Notes under the pieces: generated by a model
Told to the model about the DNA's origin: nothing
Seen by the model: only the letters and a program-made list of their open reading frames with translations
The model's database searches: none
Program-made: the position numbers and the translations under genes
DNA from: Scytalidium lignicola
Lineage: Eukaryota; Ascomycota; Leotiomycetes
DNA: 64,000 nucleotides
Assembly (NCBI GenBank): GCA_002812745.2
Contig: NCSJ02000001.1
Span: 186,001-250,000, forward strand
Reading direction: 5' to 3'
Part shown: one piece after another, positions 34,455 to 45,107 of the stretch
Layout of the letters: the number at the start of each line of letters is the position of its first letter
Numbering within the stretch: the stretch's first letter is position 1

Positions 34455-36101
34455 GCTTGGGCGTAGACATTACCAGGAGCTATGGAAGTTGAGGGATGTC
34501 GAAGTTATGTCGATAAAATATTAGTTGTTAGGTACTTAGGTATGTGTGTTTCCTTTGAACATTCCCATTTACTGCTGGTTGTGCTTGGATCAAAGGCAGA
34601 TCGTGCTGAGGTGGCTGTGTTCAGATCGGAAACAAAGAGAAGCGACTAAGTTTATAGACCTATGAGTTACGTTAGCATGCGAGATTATGATCCTGAATAG
34701 ATATGTGAACTTGGTCCAGCTGCTTTGAATTCCCGAAATCATAGGTTTGACTATTTTGTGTTGAGCTTTGTACCCTGATCCGAACTGGGCTAGTTGACAA
34801 AGGTGATATTTTGCAATGCTATTCTCTTTGAAGATCTTCAGATAGACTTAGCACTTTTGGCCCAGGTAAAGATATATATGGAGTTTATAGCAATGAAATA
34901 GCAAGCTAATATCGCTCTTCGAGAGAAGGGTGATTGGTGGACAATAAGAGGGATTGAAAGGGAACGCCGAGCCAGGCTCTGCAGAGGAAACGGACCCTTT
35001 TCTATAATATCAGACAGGCAATTGCATGGATCTAAGGAAAGATGTGGCCTACCTTTTCTAGTTTGGTTGTGTGAAATGTGTTCTGTAGCCTAGTGATGTC
35101 TTCTTAGTTTGTTGATTGAAATATGGTCCAAATCTTAGTCGGGGTTTAAGATGAAGTAGAAGGGATCGGAACTGCCCCTTCACTGATAACTTCAAACCGT
35201 ATGGTAATCACAGACGGCTGTCGTATAGTTATATGATCTGTGCCGTTTTGTGATTGATAGTTGGTGGACTCCGTAGTTGGAATGGGACGTTCTTGACGGG
35301 AACGAGGCGGAGTTGGTGGAGGTTGATGTGGGTTCTCGAAACAACGGCAGAAGACAGAAGAGACAACCTTCCAGCCCAGTCTCAGGTATAAGAGAACTGA
35401 GCTCATATTAATATCTGAGACTCCCTATTTAGAAATAAGTGACTCTATTTTTGTTAGTAGCAATCATATATTAATTCATCTCTTGGAAACTAGTTTCTCC
35501 TTAATTACTAAGTCAGATACTCGTCGTGAAAACTACGCTACCTGGATTCACTATAATTGAAAGATACTATATGACAAAATTAATACGCTAAATAGAGAGG
35601 AGCTGTTAGCAAAGCTCAAAGGGAGCTACTCTGAGCATTTGCACCTAAACAATCATGTTGGTAAGAATTACACACATGACGAATCAAGGGCCAAAACCAG
35701 AAACTGCGATTCAGCTACCAAAGTCTTTCTCCTCCTCTTCCTCCTTCTTCTCCCCTCTCTCCTAAATTTCAATACTGTCGATATCTAGGCCCATAATGTG
35801 CTTCCTTTGGTGGAACCTTGGACCAAACCCTTCCTGTTGGACTTCTAAACTTGGGAATTTGTCGGTGTAATATCCACATTGCACTGGAATTATGTTACGA
35901 AATCTATATTTATCGAAAAGGAAGTGTTAAATCTTACCCAAGATAAGGGGTAAGTACCTACGTGCTTTTGAAAGTTTGTCTTTATTGCCTCCTCTAGTCT
36001 TGTTATTATTCGCAACTCCTACACAGAGTTTTTATATCATTGTCCATAGCAATATCATTTCATAACTAATATTGATTATTGGGTGAGTTCTAATACCATC
36101 T
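34455..36101. other. Intergenic, promoter side of the F-box gene
   Basis: 1.6 kb, mostly AT-rich. An 86-codon minus-strand frame (35146-35406) with an N-terminal hydrophobic stretch and a Pro-rich middle is the only candidate small protein. I do not consider it supported. No repeats or RNA genes seen. Confidence 0.45.
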
Positions 36102-37168
36102 TTATCCAACTGTAGTACCTGCTCTCGCATATGTTGTCACGAATCTTTCCCTCATATGTTCCTCCACAGTCAACCATTTTCTGTTTTCGACCGAACTTTC
36201 TTCCTTGTCATTAAAAGGTTTCAAAGCACAATTGATATTGCCGTCAAAAAAGAAGGGTATGCTGTATCTATCGACTTTATCTCCATTGATAACCCGATGA
36301 ATACTGCTCTTATATTCTCCAGAACTCCACATCTGCAACATGTCTCCCACATTAACTACATATGCTTCTTCATTGGGTTCAATATCAATCCATCTCTCTC
36401 CATTCTTGTCCCATACCTGCAGACCAGGATTTCTGTCCTGCAAAAGTAAGGTAATGGCACCGAAATCTGTATGTGCTCCTGAACCAAGCTGCTTCTTATC
36501 CCTTGTCGTCTGGGGTGGATAATGCAGCAGACGAAGCGAAGCAACGGGACCATTCGATGTGAATTCCTTAAATATGTCAGGACCATATGACATCCCGGCT
36601 GCAATTATATCTAGGACTTTGATGGCAAGGTCTACCATCAGAGGATAGTAGGTTTGCATTGGATTCCTGAATATTGTGGCGGGAAGGACATCTTCTGATG
36701 GCCATTGGTTAGGTCCCATTAGGAAAGCTTTGGATTGTACGCGAGGATCAGTGGCTGGTAAGTCAAGGCCGATATAAAAACCCTGATATATATATGTGAA
36801 TACGCTTAACTTGGGCGAATGTGACTTCTACGTACCTCCCTTAAATCTGGCAAGGTCCCTTCTTGCAATGCCTGATTTCCAACTACCTCATATCCTCGAT
36901 TGCTTGATCCTATAGAAAACTTCTTATCTACCTTCTCTTTCTCTTCTGCTGGAAGAGAGAAAAATGCTGTCGAGCCTTTCAAGACCTCTTGCTGCAGGTC
37001 CTTGGGAATTTTATGGCCAGTGAGTTGGAAAAAGCCGGTTGTCGTGCATGCTTTTCGTACTTGCTCAATTACATTGGCTGCTTCTGGTGATGATGAATCC
37101 TTGAGATAAGGGCTTATATCCATAACTGGGACATTGAAGGTGGGGCTTGTACCAAACTGAGCGGCCAT
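36102..37168 (-). CDS. 2-oxoglutarate/Fe(II)-dependent dioxygenase (isopenicillin-N-synthase-like)
   Basis: Two exons (36836-37168 and 36102-36782) joined at LRE|GFYIGLDLP give 337 residues. The N-terminal non-haem dioxygenase domain (DIOX_N) has VPVMDISPYL and ACTTTGFFQLTGHKI. The catalytic double-stranded beta-helix contains the iron ligands H215-x-D217 (GAHTDFGAITLL) and H273 (SSIHRVI), and the 2-oxoglutarate-binding R283-x-S285 (RYSIPFFF). All core residues are intact, so the enzyme should be active. The closest general group is fungal oxygenases of the gibberellin/IPNS/naringenin-dioxygenase superfamily, which hydroxylate or desaturate small molecules. No signal peptide; cytosolic. It is not accompanied by biosynthetic core genes, so its substrate is unknown. 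Confidence 0.9.
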
Positions 37169-37789
37169 ATTTCCAATATCCGCATAATAATCTTACTGAA
37201 AACGTATTTATATGGATTTGAAGGAATATATGAAATAAGTACCTCTCATTTTATCATAGTATTAAGAATCTCATGTCCACCGGTAAGCTCCGCACGCTGA
37301 ATGAAGCTTATTCGCTGCGCGAACAATAGATCGAGTCGACTCGCAGCTTATCATCGGGACTGGCCGAACATTTTTATTTACGATGAGACGAGATCTATAA
37401 GCTCTAGAAATGATTCAATACCTTTGGCAGCTTCAAACCTATGATGATAACTATGGTGCAATCAACTGTTGCTAGTTATGTAGGGCTGCCATGGGAGCAC
37501 GATGCCCTTGCAATATCTGGATTGAAATTCAATACTTGAGTTGACAAATATCATGGAAATATCATATAGATGACGTTAGAAATATTCATTACTTGATATA
37601 TGTCATAAAACTAAGAAACCAGTGTATACCACAAGAAAGCCTCCCGTATGTTCACCGTCTGATAGAATGCCTCCAAGTATTCAAGGCCATTTCCCCCATT
37701 AAAACCTGGCTCTATATACCTCAACTCCGATGCCATGCTCTATGATCTATCACTATGCAATCATTAAATGTCCAAGTTCAAGGACATAC
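37169..37789. other. Intergenic between two minus-strand genes
   Basis: 5' flank of the dioxygenase and 3' flank of the UFD1-like gene. AT-rich, no gene seen. Short plus-strand frames starting near 37730-37768 overlap the UFD1-like 3' end and are shadows. Confidence 0.45.
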
Positions 37790-40108
37790 TCAAACCGTTT
37801 TCTTTGGTGCCCAATTCTCCAACCACGTTCTTGCTCCCGCCAAACTACCCCCTTCTGCCTCCAATGCCGCAACACACCACTCCAACTCATACGCACCCTC
37901 CGCGACAATCATTTCTGCTAGACCTCTCCTCTTCTGACTTCCCTCATCAACACAAAAATACAGTTCACTAGACCGATCTGAAATTGCATCAACAAGTGGT
38001 TTCACAATTGGTAACGCGTCTTTCGTCGTGAGAGCAGGACCACGTTTCGCTTCCTTTGCCTGGGCGGTCTTGCAATATGGATTCCCACACCACGATTTCC
38101 CACAACCTTGGATAAGTTGGCTTAAATATCGTCTTTCGATCCTTCTCTTCATTGCCTTCCCTTCTGGATCATGCATACTGACATAGAGCGGCCCAAAACA
38201 AATGCTGCACAATCCAAGATCATTTCCAGGGCCTTGTCCCATCCTTGTCGCTGCCCCAATCTCTCCATTCTTCCCTACACCCTCAAGTGTCCGTCCACAG
38301 TTGACATTCCTACAGATTTTAGGTTTACTGCGTGAGGACTTTTCGAGATCGTGATGTTTGAGATGTGTTGCCATATCGCGAAGCCGAACTATCTTGGAAC
38401 ATAAATGGCATTCCGTCGTTCGCGATCCGTCGGAGAGCTCATGTGCCGTTAAGCCGCTAAGAAGTGATTCGGGACTGGGATCGAAAGGATCGCCTTCTTG
38501 GGGAACCTCAAGGTGGCAAAATTGGCAGAGGATGATCTTCCCTGGGCAGACAGTTGTTCTATGACGCGCGAGGAGAAGTAGATTCGGGCCTTCGTAAGGA
38601 CAGTTGGGACACTGGAGAGGTGTATGCGATATATTATTATGCTTTGCTTTACTTTCGGGGGTATTTCCGTGCTCTGAGTCATGAGGACAGTGCCAGTGGT
38701 TGTTCCATTCCTGAGAGTTCTTCTTGAATACATTCAAGCAATATGGACAGAGGATGTTATTTCGTAGACAGAAATTCTCATGCAATATCAACGTTCGTTT
38801 TGGCACCCATTGTCGGCAATTGTTGCATTGCTCCTCGTCTGGTCCACGAATTTCTGTGTCTTCTCCTATTGCTAGACCGTTGCTACCTTGTCCAATAGCT
38901 TTGGCCGCGTGTAATGATTGAACCCGAAGGGTATATTGTCTTGGTTTTATCGGGCCATCAATTCCTGGAGTTTTGTATGCGTGTACGGAAATAAATACCG
39001 ACTCTGCTCCTTCTAGCTCAATGTTTGAGGCGCTAACCTGTATCCTCTTCTGGGATCTGTTACTCATGTCTCCGAAAACGTGCTCTTCAGCCCGGGGCCG
39101 AGCTCTTTGATGATTGGACTGAGGGCTGATAAACAAATCGACATCATCACCATCCTCTATGGTCAACTCTATATCGATTCCTTGAGACTTGTCCCAAGAA
39201 GACAGCTGGTAATCGACATATGTGTCCTCCGTCACCTGTCCCACTGCGGGGTTCCAGATATCAATTGGCCCTCCAACAGAGCTTCCCTCGGCTGTTCCTG
39301 GTGCCCTCTGTCTACTTTGCATAATCTTCTTCATCGTTTCTCTAGCCTGTTCTTCATTTAAAGCCTCTATATCCACCTCCAGGTCNGTGTCCACCACACA
39401 TATTCCATCGCCCTCGGGTGAAAACTTGTCGATTAAGAATCGAAATTGCTCAGATTTTGACCCTGGCACAGTTAAGATGCCTCCATTTGTTAACGTAGTG
39501 AAATTTTCCCGAAGATATCTCTCAAGTAACGATTTCCAGTCCTCGGGATCGTAGCCAGCTTCGAGTGGCCGTAACCGTACGTATGTTCCTTTCGGCAATT
39601 GCTTCGCGTGTACCGTTATCTTGGGGAGCTCCCCCTCGTCTCCTGGAAAAACTATGGGAGAATCCCTAGAACCAACCCCCTCAGTATCTAGATCTAGATC
39701 TATAGCTTGACTTTTTAATGCTGTTTCTTTTATCCCAAGTGCTTCCATCAAAAATGGACTCAATTTCACTTCGCCTTCTTCCGCCGAAAACTCTCGAATT
39801 CCAGCGTATACCGTATTGCCATTATTTGAATTGACGAGCCGAAATGTTAAAGGATAAGGTAGCTGTTGCTGTGTTTCTCGCCACTGCGCTTGTTCCTGCC
39901 TCGCTGCTGCTAAGGAGTATGGATTAAAGGGATCGAATGCGGTATGCGCTGGCCGATTAGAAGTGGCGGTCGCTGTCGATGCTGCAAGCAGCTGCTCAAG
40001 AGCTGATTGTGGGAGGAGAATCTTGTCGCCGGGTAAAGTCTTCGACGTGTGAGGAGCGACTGTATAGGTTGCCGACCAGTTGATAGAGACATCTTGTGAA
40101 TTCGCCAT
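37790..40108 (-). CDS. UFD1-domain protein with zinc fingers and an AZUL-like C-terminal domain
   Basis: A single-exon 772-residue protein. I start at ATG 40108 (MANSQDVSINWSATYTVAP); the frame further upstream opens only at a GTG. An N-terminal region resembling the Ufd1 double-psi beta-barrel binds ubiquitin/Cdc48 partners: LPGDKILLPQSALEQLL, PYPLTFRLVN, VKLSPFLMEALGI and LPKGTYVRLRPLEAGYDPEDWKSLLE. A middle beta-rich domain follows. Then come several Cys/His-rich TRAF/XAF1-like fingers (C-x2-C...H-x3-C, e.g. CNNCRQWVPKRTLILHENFC) and a C-terminal module with GLCSICFGPLY and GCGKSWCGNPYCKT, which matches the AZUL zinc finger of UBE3A-type ligases. The layout suggests a role in ubiquitin-dependent protein quality control. 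It is much longer than yeast Ufd1 (~360). One N (39386) falls in a codon without breaking the frame. Confidence 0.8.
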   Translation of the reverse strand: MANSQDVSINWSATYTVAPHTSKTLPGDKILLPQSALEQLLAASTATATSNRPAHTAFDPFNPYSLAAARQEQAQWRETQQQLPYPLTFRLVNSNNGNTVYAGIREFSAEEGEVKLSPFLMEALGIKETALKSQAIDLDLDTEGVGSRDSPIVFPGDEGELPKITVHAKQLPKGTYVRLRPLEAGYDPEDWKSLLERYLRENFTTLTNGGILTVPGSKSEQFRFLIDKFSPEGDGICVVDXDLEVDIEALNEEQARETMKKIMQSRQRAPGTAEGSSVGGPIDIWNPAVGQVTEDTYVDYQLSSWDKSQGIDIELTIEDGDDVDLFISPQSNHQRARPRAEEHVFGDMSNRSQKRIQVSASNIELEGAESVFISVHAYKTPGIDGPIKPRQYTLRVQSLHAAKAIGQGSNGLAIGEDTEIRGPDEEQCNNCRQWVPKRTLILHENFCLRNNILCPYCLNVFKKNSQEWNNHWHCPHDSEHGNTPESKAKHNNISHTPLQCPNCPYEGPNLLLLARHRTTVCPGKIILCQFCHLEVPQEGDPFDPSPESLLSGLTAHELSDGSRTTECHLCSKIVRLRDMATHLKHHDLEKSSRSKPKICRNVNCGRTLEGVGKNGEIGAATRMGQGPGNDLGLCSICFGPLYVSMHDPEGKAMKRRIERRYLSQLIQGCGKSWCGNPYCKTAQAKEAKRGPALTTKDALPIVKPLVDAISDRSSELYFCVDEGSQKRRGLAEMIVAEGAYELEWCVAALEAEGGSLAGARTWLENWAPKKTV

Positions 40109-40530
40109 TTTATCGACTGTAATGGGAAATAAAGACACAAATCAGATTGAACTCCATGTGTTCTAGGAGGAAATTAGAACAACAGAATGCGAGGTCAGCT
40201 AGAATAGCATTCCATTATAAATTTGTCTGGCGCGTAATCATGACCGAGGGAGTTGATATGTCAGAAGTTCGAGTTGCTGGTAGCTTCCATCGCCACTTGT
40301 GCACTAGCCACACACGCCACATTGTGCTAGGAGCGTACGGCCACAAATGCGGGGTGAGCAGCACGTGTAAAACGAGTAATGATTTGCGATTTGCTAAAGG
40401 AGATGTAAAGCTAATTGTAAAACAATCTGGATAATACTTGTATTGAAGTTTTCATATATACTACATCTTGACTGGTTCCTGTTTCATCACTTTCACTTCT
40501 TATATATCCTTTCTCAACATTACTCAGCTA
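40109..40530. other. Intergenic, upstream of the UFD1-like gene
   Basis: Promoter side of the minus-strand gene, about 420 bp. A possible 5'-UTR acceptor (CCCATTACAG) lies just upstream of its ATG. Otherwise nothing recognisable up to the MITE. Confidence 0.4.
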
Positions 40531-40955
40531 ACGTAATTCCCGGTCTCACCGACCCGGTCCCACCGACCACTGAATTTGACAGCGAAATTTAACAAAATCA
40601 TACCTTTATATCTCAACAACCACTTTTGAATTTTGATATGAAATTTTAAATTTAACTAATATATTTAATTATATACTTTATTTTAAAGTTTTCAGCAATT
40701 CAAAGTCTTTGTAATATTGTTAAATGTAATATTAGCCTAAATTATAAGGCCAAGGAGGTATATTCTATGTTATATAAGTTATTATTATATTTAAAGCTTA
40801 TTAATTTAAATTTTAAAGATTAACTAAATACTCGGAGAAAGATAATTCTATGAAATAGTTTTGTGGTTGAATTATTAACACTTTAAATTTAACAATTTCG
40901 CTGTCAAATTCAGTGGTCGGTGGGACCGGATGGTCGGTGAGACCGGGAATTACGT
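40531..40955. mobile_element. MITE copy 2, TA-flanked, ~60-bp terminal inverted repeats
   Basis: 425 bp. The left arm begins ACGTAATTCCCGGTCTCACC and the right arm is its reverse complement. The arms are colinear for about 60 bp through the TGAATTTGACAGCGAAATT block, with a small indel. TA dinucleotides flank both ends (40529-40530, 40956-40957). A wider TCAGC match also exists outside them, so a longer target duplication is possible. The interior is very AT-rich and non-coding. TIRs, TA flanks and small size indicate a non-autonomous Tc1/mariner-like element. It sits between the UFD1-like and SDR genes. Confidence 0.85.
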
Positions 40956-41513
40956 TATCAGCTATTACTGGCAGTGTTCTCGAATCACATGACCTAAGTA
41001 AGGATCCCGGTTCTGTCACGGTTTGATATATCGCAGTGGAATGATTGGTTATATGGAGGTCTGGAAACTGTAGTTGTTGTCGGGATCCTGTGGGCGAGGT
41101 CCCAAACTGCCCTAGAAGCCATACGCGAAGGGATATCGAGTCAAGCACTGCGGTCGAATTGACTCTTTAAGGTGTGGGTATTCTGATACAGCGGCGCAGA
41201 ATTATAGACTGCTTGAAATGGTACTATTCTTTATATTGGATATTACGTACTATAGGAAGGCTTCAGTCACCCGTACGCATATCGGTGGCTCGGTATACCA
41301 TTGAACCCGCATCAGACTAACCCCGACTCGTATTGTCAAGTTCATCGTTGGAGGAAATAATGACAGCAATTTTTATGGTAACGCTACTGTAAACAATGTA
41401 AAATATTGGAGATAGCGGGTTTAACGGATATGTAGAGTGCTATAACTCTTACTATGGTACATCTTCCACACTCCATTCTCTTATTCTACATTCTTTGACC
41501 ATCAACATTCATC
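40956..41513. other. Intergenic, promoter side of the SDR gene
   Basis: About 560 bp between the MITE and the SDR start. A CT-rich stretch (CACACTCCATTCTCTTATTC, ~41467-41486) just before the ATG fits a fungal 5' leader. No other feature. Confidence 0.4.
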
Positions 41514-42272
41514 ATGTCTCCTATTACTGGAAAGTCTATTCTAGTCATTGGCGGATCTTCTGGTATAGGCGCAGCCGTCGCAAAGCTCGCTGCCACCGAA
41601 GGAGTCCGTGTTGCCATTGCTTCTTCAAACCAAGACCGAGTATCCAACGCTGTTAAAAATCTCCAGAACGCTGTTCCAAATGCCCAATTATCAGGTTACA
41701 CCTGTGATCTTAATCAGGAAGATGTGGAGTCCCGTCTCGAAAAGCTTCTCACTGAAGTTACAGCCGCATTCGGTGGTCTCCTTGATCACATCGTCCTCAC
41801 AGCAGGCATATTCAACGTGAAGCCTATTACGGAACTCACCTTCGACATCCTCAGCTCTACTAGCCAACTCAGGTTCATCGCACCACTACTTCTGGGAAAA
41901 TTAGTGCCTAGATTTGTCAAGAACACTTATCAATCCTCATTGATTCTTACTACCGGTGCAATCGCAGACAAACCCTTAAAGGGCTTCACTATTGGTTCCG
42001 CCTACGCTGCTGCTTTGTTCGGGATGACTCGTGGTCTTGCTCTGGATCTTGCACCCATACGTGTTAATCTTGTTAGTCCTGGAAGTACTGCGACTGAGAT
42101 GTGGGGGAGGGAGGAGATCCGTGCTCAGATGAAGGAAGATATGGGTAAGAAGATGCTGTTGGGGAAGGTTGGGGAGCCGGAGGAGGTTGCTGAAGCTTAT
42201 ATCTATTTGATGAAGGATACAAATAATACTGGGTCTTTTGTGAATACGAACGGAGGGGCTTTGCTTCAGTAG
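41514..42272 (+). CDS. Atypical short-chain dehydrogenase/reductase lacking the catalytic Lys
   Basis: A 252-residue single-exon Rossmann-fold protein. The cofactor motif GGSSGIG (13-19) and CDLNQED (65-70) are present, as is the structural LTAGIF (95-100; usually NNAG). The second half has LALDLAPIRVNLVSPG, typical of SDRs. The catalytic Tyr is at Y164 in SAYAAALFGMTRG, but the lysine four residues later is leucine (L168). The usual catalytic Ser region reads TTGAIAD. Many fungal SDRs of this subgroup carry a similar Y-A-x2-L-x-G change, so the loss may be family-wide. The protein may be a weak or non-canonical reductase, or a binding protein. The C-terminus FVNTNGGALLQ resembles the usual VDGG end. 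No membrane or signal segments. Confidence 0.88.
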   Translation: MSPITGKSILVIGGSSGIGAAVAKLAATEGVRVAIASSNQDRVSNAVKNLQNAVPNAQLSGYTCDLNQEDVESRLEKLLTEVTAAFGGLLDHIVLTAGIFNVKPITELTFDILSSTSQLRFIAPLLLGKLVPRFVKNTYQSSLILTTGAIADKPLKGFTIGSAYAAALFGMTRGLALDLAPIRVNLVSPGSTATEMWGREEIRAQMKEDMGKKMLLGKVGEPEEVAEAYIYLMKDTNNTGSFVNTNGGALLQ

Positions 42273-43503
42273 TTGGCAGTTTAGTTCTCGGATTAAAGCT
42301 ATATGCAATAAGCACTAATATACATTCTGACCACCCTTAGCACATTAAAGTGCTTTGAAGTGGATAACCATCTAATAGAACAGGATTTCAGCCACCTTAA
42401 ATCGATTTATCGTCAGTCCAACTGAAACTATATGGCATAAAACCAATTGTACGGTGCCTAAACGTGTCTTCCATAGCCTAGTACGATCCAAATGTAGCTG
42501 AATAGGATTCGTTTGCTACCATTAGTTAACTGTAGATTGTTATGATTATGGTAAAGAAGCGAATATGGATTGATGGTTGTTCTGTCATCAGGCCTGCTTA
42601 TGATAATTGTTTGTTAGAGAAGAAGAACCTCCTGGTAGAGGTATTACCGTCCCCCGCACATGTCTCCAAGTGAAGGCTAAGAGACTCAACAATAGAGGAT
42701 GTTGCATCTGCCCAACTTTATATCATGACAAATTCATTGCTCCTAACTAAGTACGCTGCTAAAAACGGAGCTGTACTGTCAACATCTCCCGCATCTCCGT
42801 ACAATGAACATCTGCTGGTTTTTTTTTTGGTGCGATCATATATCTCTTAGTCTTAACCAGCTACGTATTGGACTTTTGTTCTAGAAACCCCTGGCTTTTC
42901 ACGACGCTGTGTGTTGATAGACTTATTGTCAAAATCTAAGTCGTAGAACTCAAAAGGCAACTCTTCTAGGATTCAAGATTGTGATTGCAGCTCCTATATA
43001 TGGTGACGTGAGAGCAGAAGATAATGGCCCAGTAACCTAACCCCAACGAGCGTAATGTTCCAGACACTCTAGCTTTGAAGCACTAAAGGACAAAAAGAAC
43101 GTTTGACTACCTTAAGTGGTATATGACCCCGGCTTCCCTTGCCTCAAGGATCATGAGTGGTTTCATGATAGTTGTGTTAATTCTCTACATATGTCTACAT
43201 CGGTGTCAAAAGGTATAACTAACTTCGATAAGCACTAATGTTAAGAGAAGCATCACTAATGAAAGTGTTAAGATGATCTTGACNTTTTTTAAATGCGTGA
43301 TAAATTAGAATATATATAACATGTTGCTGTATTCTCGAGGGAGGTAAAGGCTAGTGACAATTTAGTTACGTTGTTGGAGTTGAACTTCAGCGAATGGCAA
43401 GGCTGGATTCACTATCCACCTGCATGCTCCCTTCCGGACCGCAGTAATATTAACCTACTGTACTCCTAACATTTGCTCCTGGGAAAATATATTCGTTATT
43501 CTA
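42273..43503. other. Intergenic, AT-rich
   Basis: 1.2 kb with no supported gene. An N lies before a T-run at 43284. It marks the transition to the pseudogene-rich part of the window. Confidence 0.45.
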
Positions 43504-44905
43504 ATGAGGACAGTGTCCATAATGGCATGTTTGGATGACATGGTTCCTGACGTTCTCTTCCTACTGCTTTTAAAAGCGCCAAGCATGCGCACTTTGTATG
43601 GGTTCATTCGCGCATCGCCGCGCATGTATAGCATATTCTGTAGCCAACGCGATGCTATTCTATCCACCGTTATTGCCCGTGAGATTTGAATCGGTATTCT
43701 CAGTGATGCTTTGGCCGCTCTTAGATCGTCATGGTTTGACTGTCGTGGCCTCTCAAAACCAGAAGCCCTCGGCTGGATCAAATCATATCAAGCCAGCATG
43801 AACAGCATATTTTCACTATCAGAAGTGCCATTAGAATCGGACGTATTACTATTGTGGAGGATGCACCAGGACGTGAAATTATTAACAGACCTTTTTGTCC
43901 GTGACAGGCTTCATATTTTAACTCGCTTGGTCATTGAGAATAAAACTTCGATTACTCAACACGAGTTTGGCTTAGAAGAGCTTTCTGAGTTCGAAAAAAT
44001 GAGCATTTATAGAAGCATATATCGGTATGCTATTTATGGTAATTTGTTTTACTTCGATCAAAGCAGATCGAAAGCAGTGAGGAGAAACGTTGCAATGGTA
44101 CAAGATCAGTCGCATTCCTTTTTGAACATTTTCCCGGCTTGGGAAGTAGAAGAACTTAGCTGCATTAATGACATGATCCACGATAAAATTCTAGAAAAGT
44201 AGCAAGAAGTCGAGGATAACCTTTATAATCTTTTCGCCAGCGATCCATCCAGCTGGGATATTGACCGGAAAGACCCATGGCATAGCCGTTGGGAAGATGG
44301 TTTCTTCTCGCATTCAGTGAAGCTGAATTATTATCAACAATGGCAAAAATATTTTGCTACCCTCAGGATATCAGACTTGCGAGAGATTTTTACCGCTCAA
44401 GGTGACGTGTTACAACAACTTGTAGAGAAGTATGCGCGCCATTTCCCGAGTGACTTTTTGACGGAAGCCCTGGACGAGGAGCCATATCATTCGACATTCA
44501 TCACTCCAGAATACGAAGAGTATGAGCAGGCCATATTAAGCGATGCGAAAGTCCGGTTTCAAGGAGATGCTATTGCCGGGCCAAACCAGGCCTGGCTCTG
44601 GGCTCACAGATACCAGCCATGTGAGCTTTATGTTCAAGGCACAAGTGACTTTCCGATTGGAGATTGCCTGCGGCGCTTTGGGTATGTATTCTGGGATAGT
44701 GATCGATTGCAACGGTCTGGTATTTTACAAAAGGAGTCAGTACATCCAACCCCTTTTGTAGTTTGATCTTTGCTAATAGCTATTTAGTCCAGCTGATATT
44801 GCACAGGAGGCTCTAGAAAGGTTTTCACGACCGAAGTACCTTTCGGAGGGTGTAGAGGATAGGATACGGAAACTTTCCATGTCACAGCGGCGTACTGTTA
44901 ATTGA
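43504..44905 (+). pseudogene. F-box-like/hypothetical fungal protein with two in-frame stops
   Basis: One frame stays open from ATG 43504 to 44735 except for TGA at 43687-43689 and TAG at 44200-44202. A 52-bp intron (gtcagt...tttag, 44736-44787) then leads to a last exon ending TGA at 44905. Protein-like sequence continues on both sides of each stop. Recognisable parts are an N-terminal segment of the LYGFIRASPRMYSIFCSQRD type, as in F-box-adjacent fungal families, and a C-terminal block CLRRFGYVFWDSDRL found in many uncharacterised filamentous-fungal proteins. TGA could derive from CGA and TAG from CAG by one C-to-T change each. The full product would be about 450 residues. The function is unknown. 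A sequencing error would be unlikely to create two clean stops. Confidence 0.7.
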
Positions 44906-45107
44906 ATATGAGATAGTGTTGGTGTTTTGTTTGATACAGGCTAGTCTTGAGGTTGAGGGAAGCTTTATTTGTGTATGGTTGGAGATAGCTAGGTATTTGC
45001 TGATAAAAGGGGGAATTAAGAATTAAGGATTTAAACATTCTAGTTACCTCAAGTCCACAAAGATTCGTTCGTTAGCTACTGGAAACCGAAATGTCCATGC
45101 CGTCGCT

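Noticed and set aside
35146..35406. 86-codon minus-strand frame with a Pro-rich middle
   Set aside because: Possible small protein, but no homology signal I recognise and no expression evidence.
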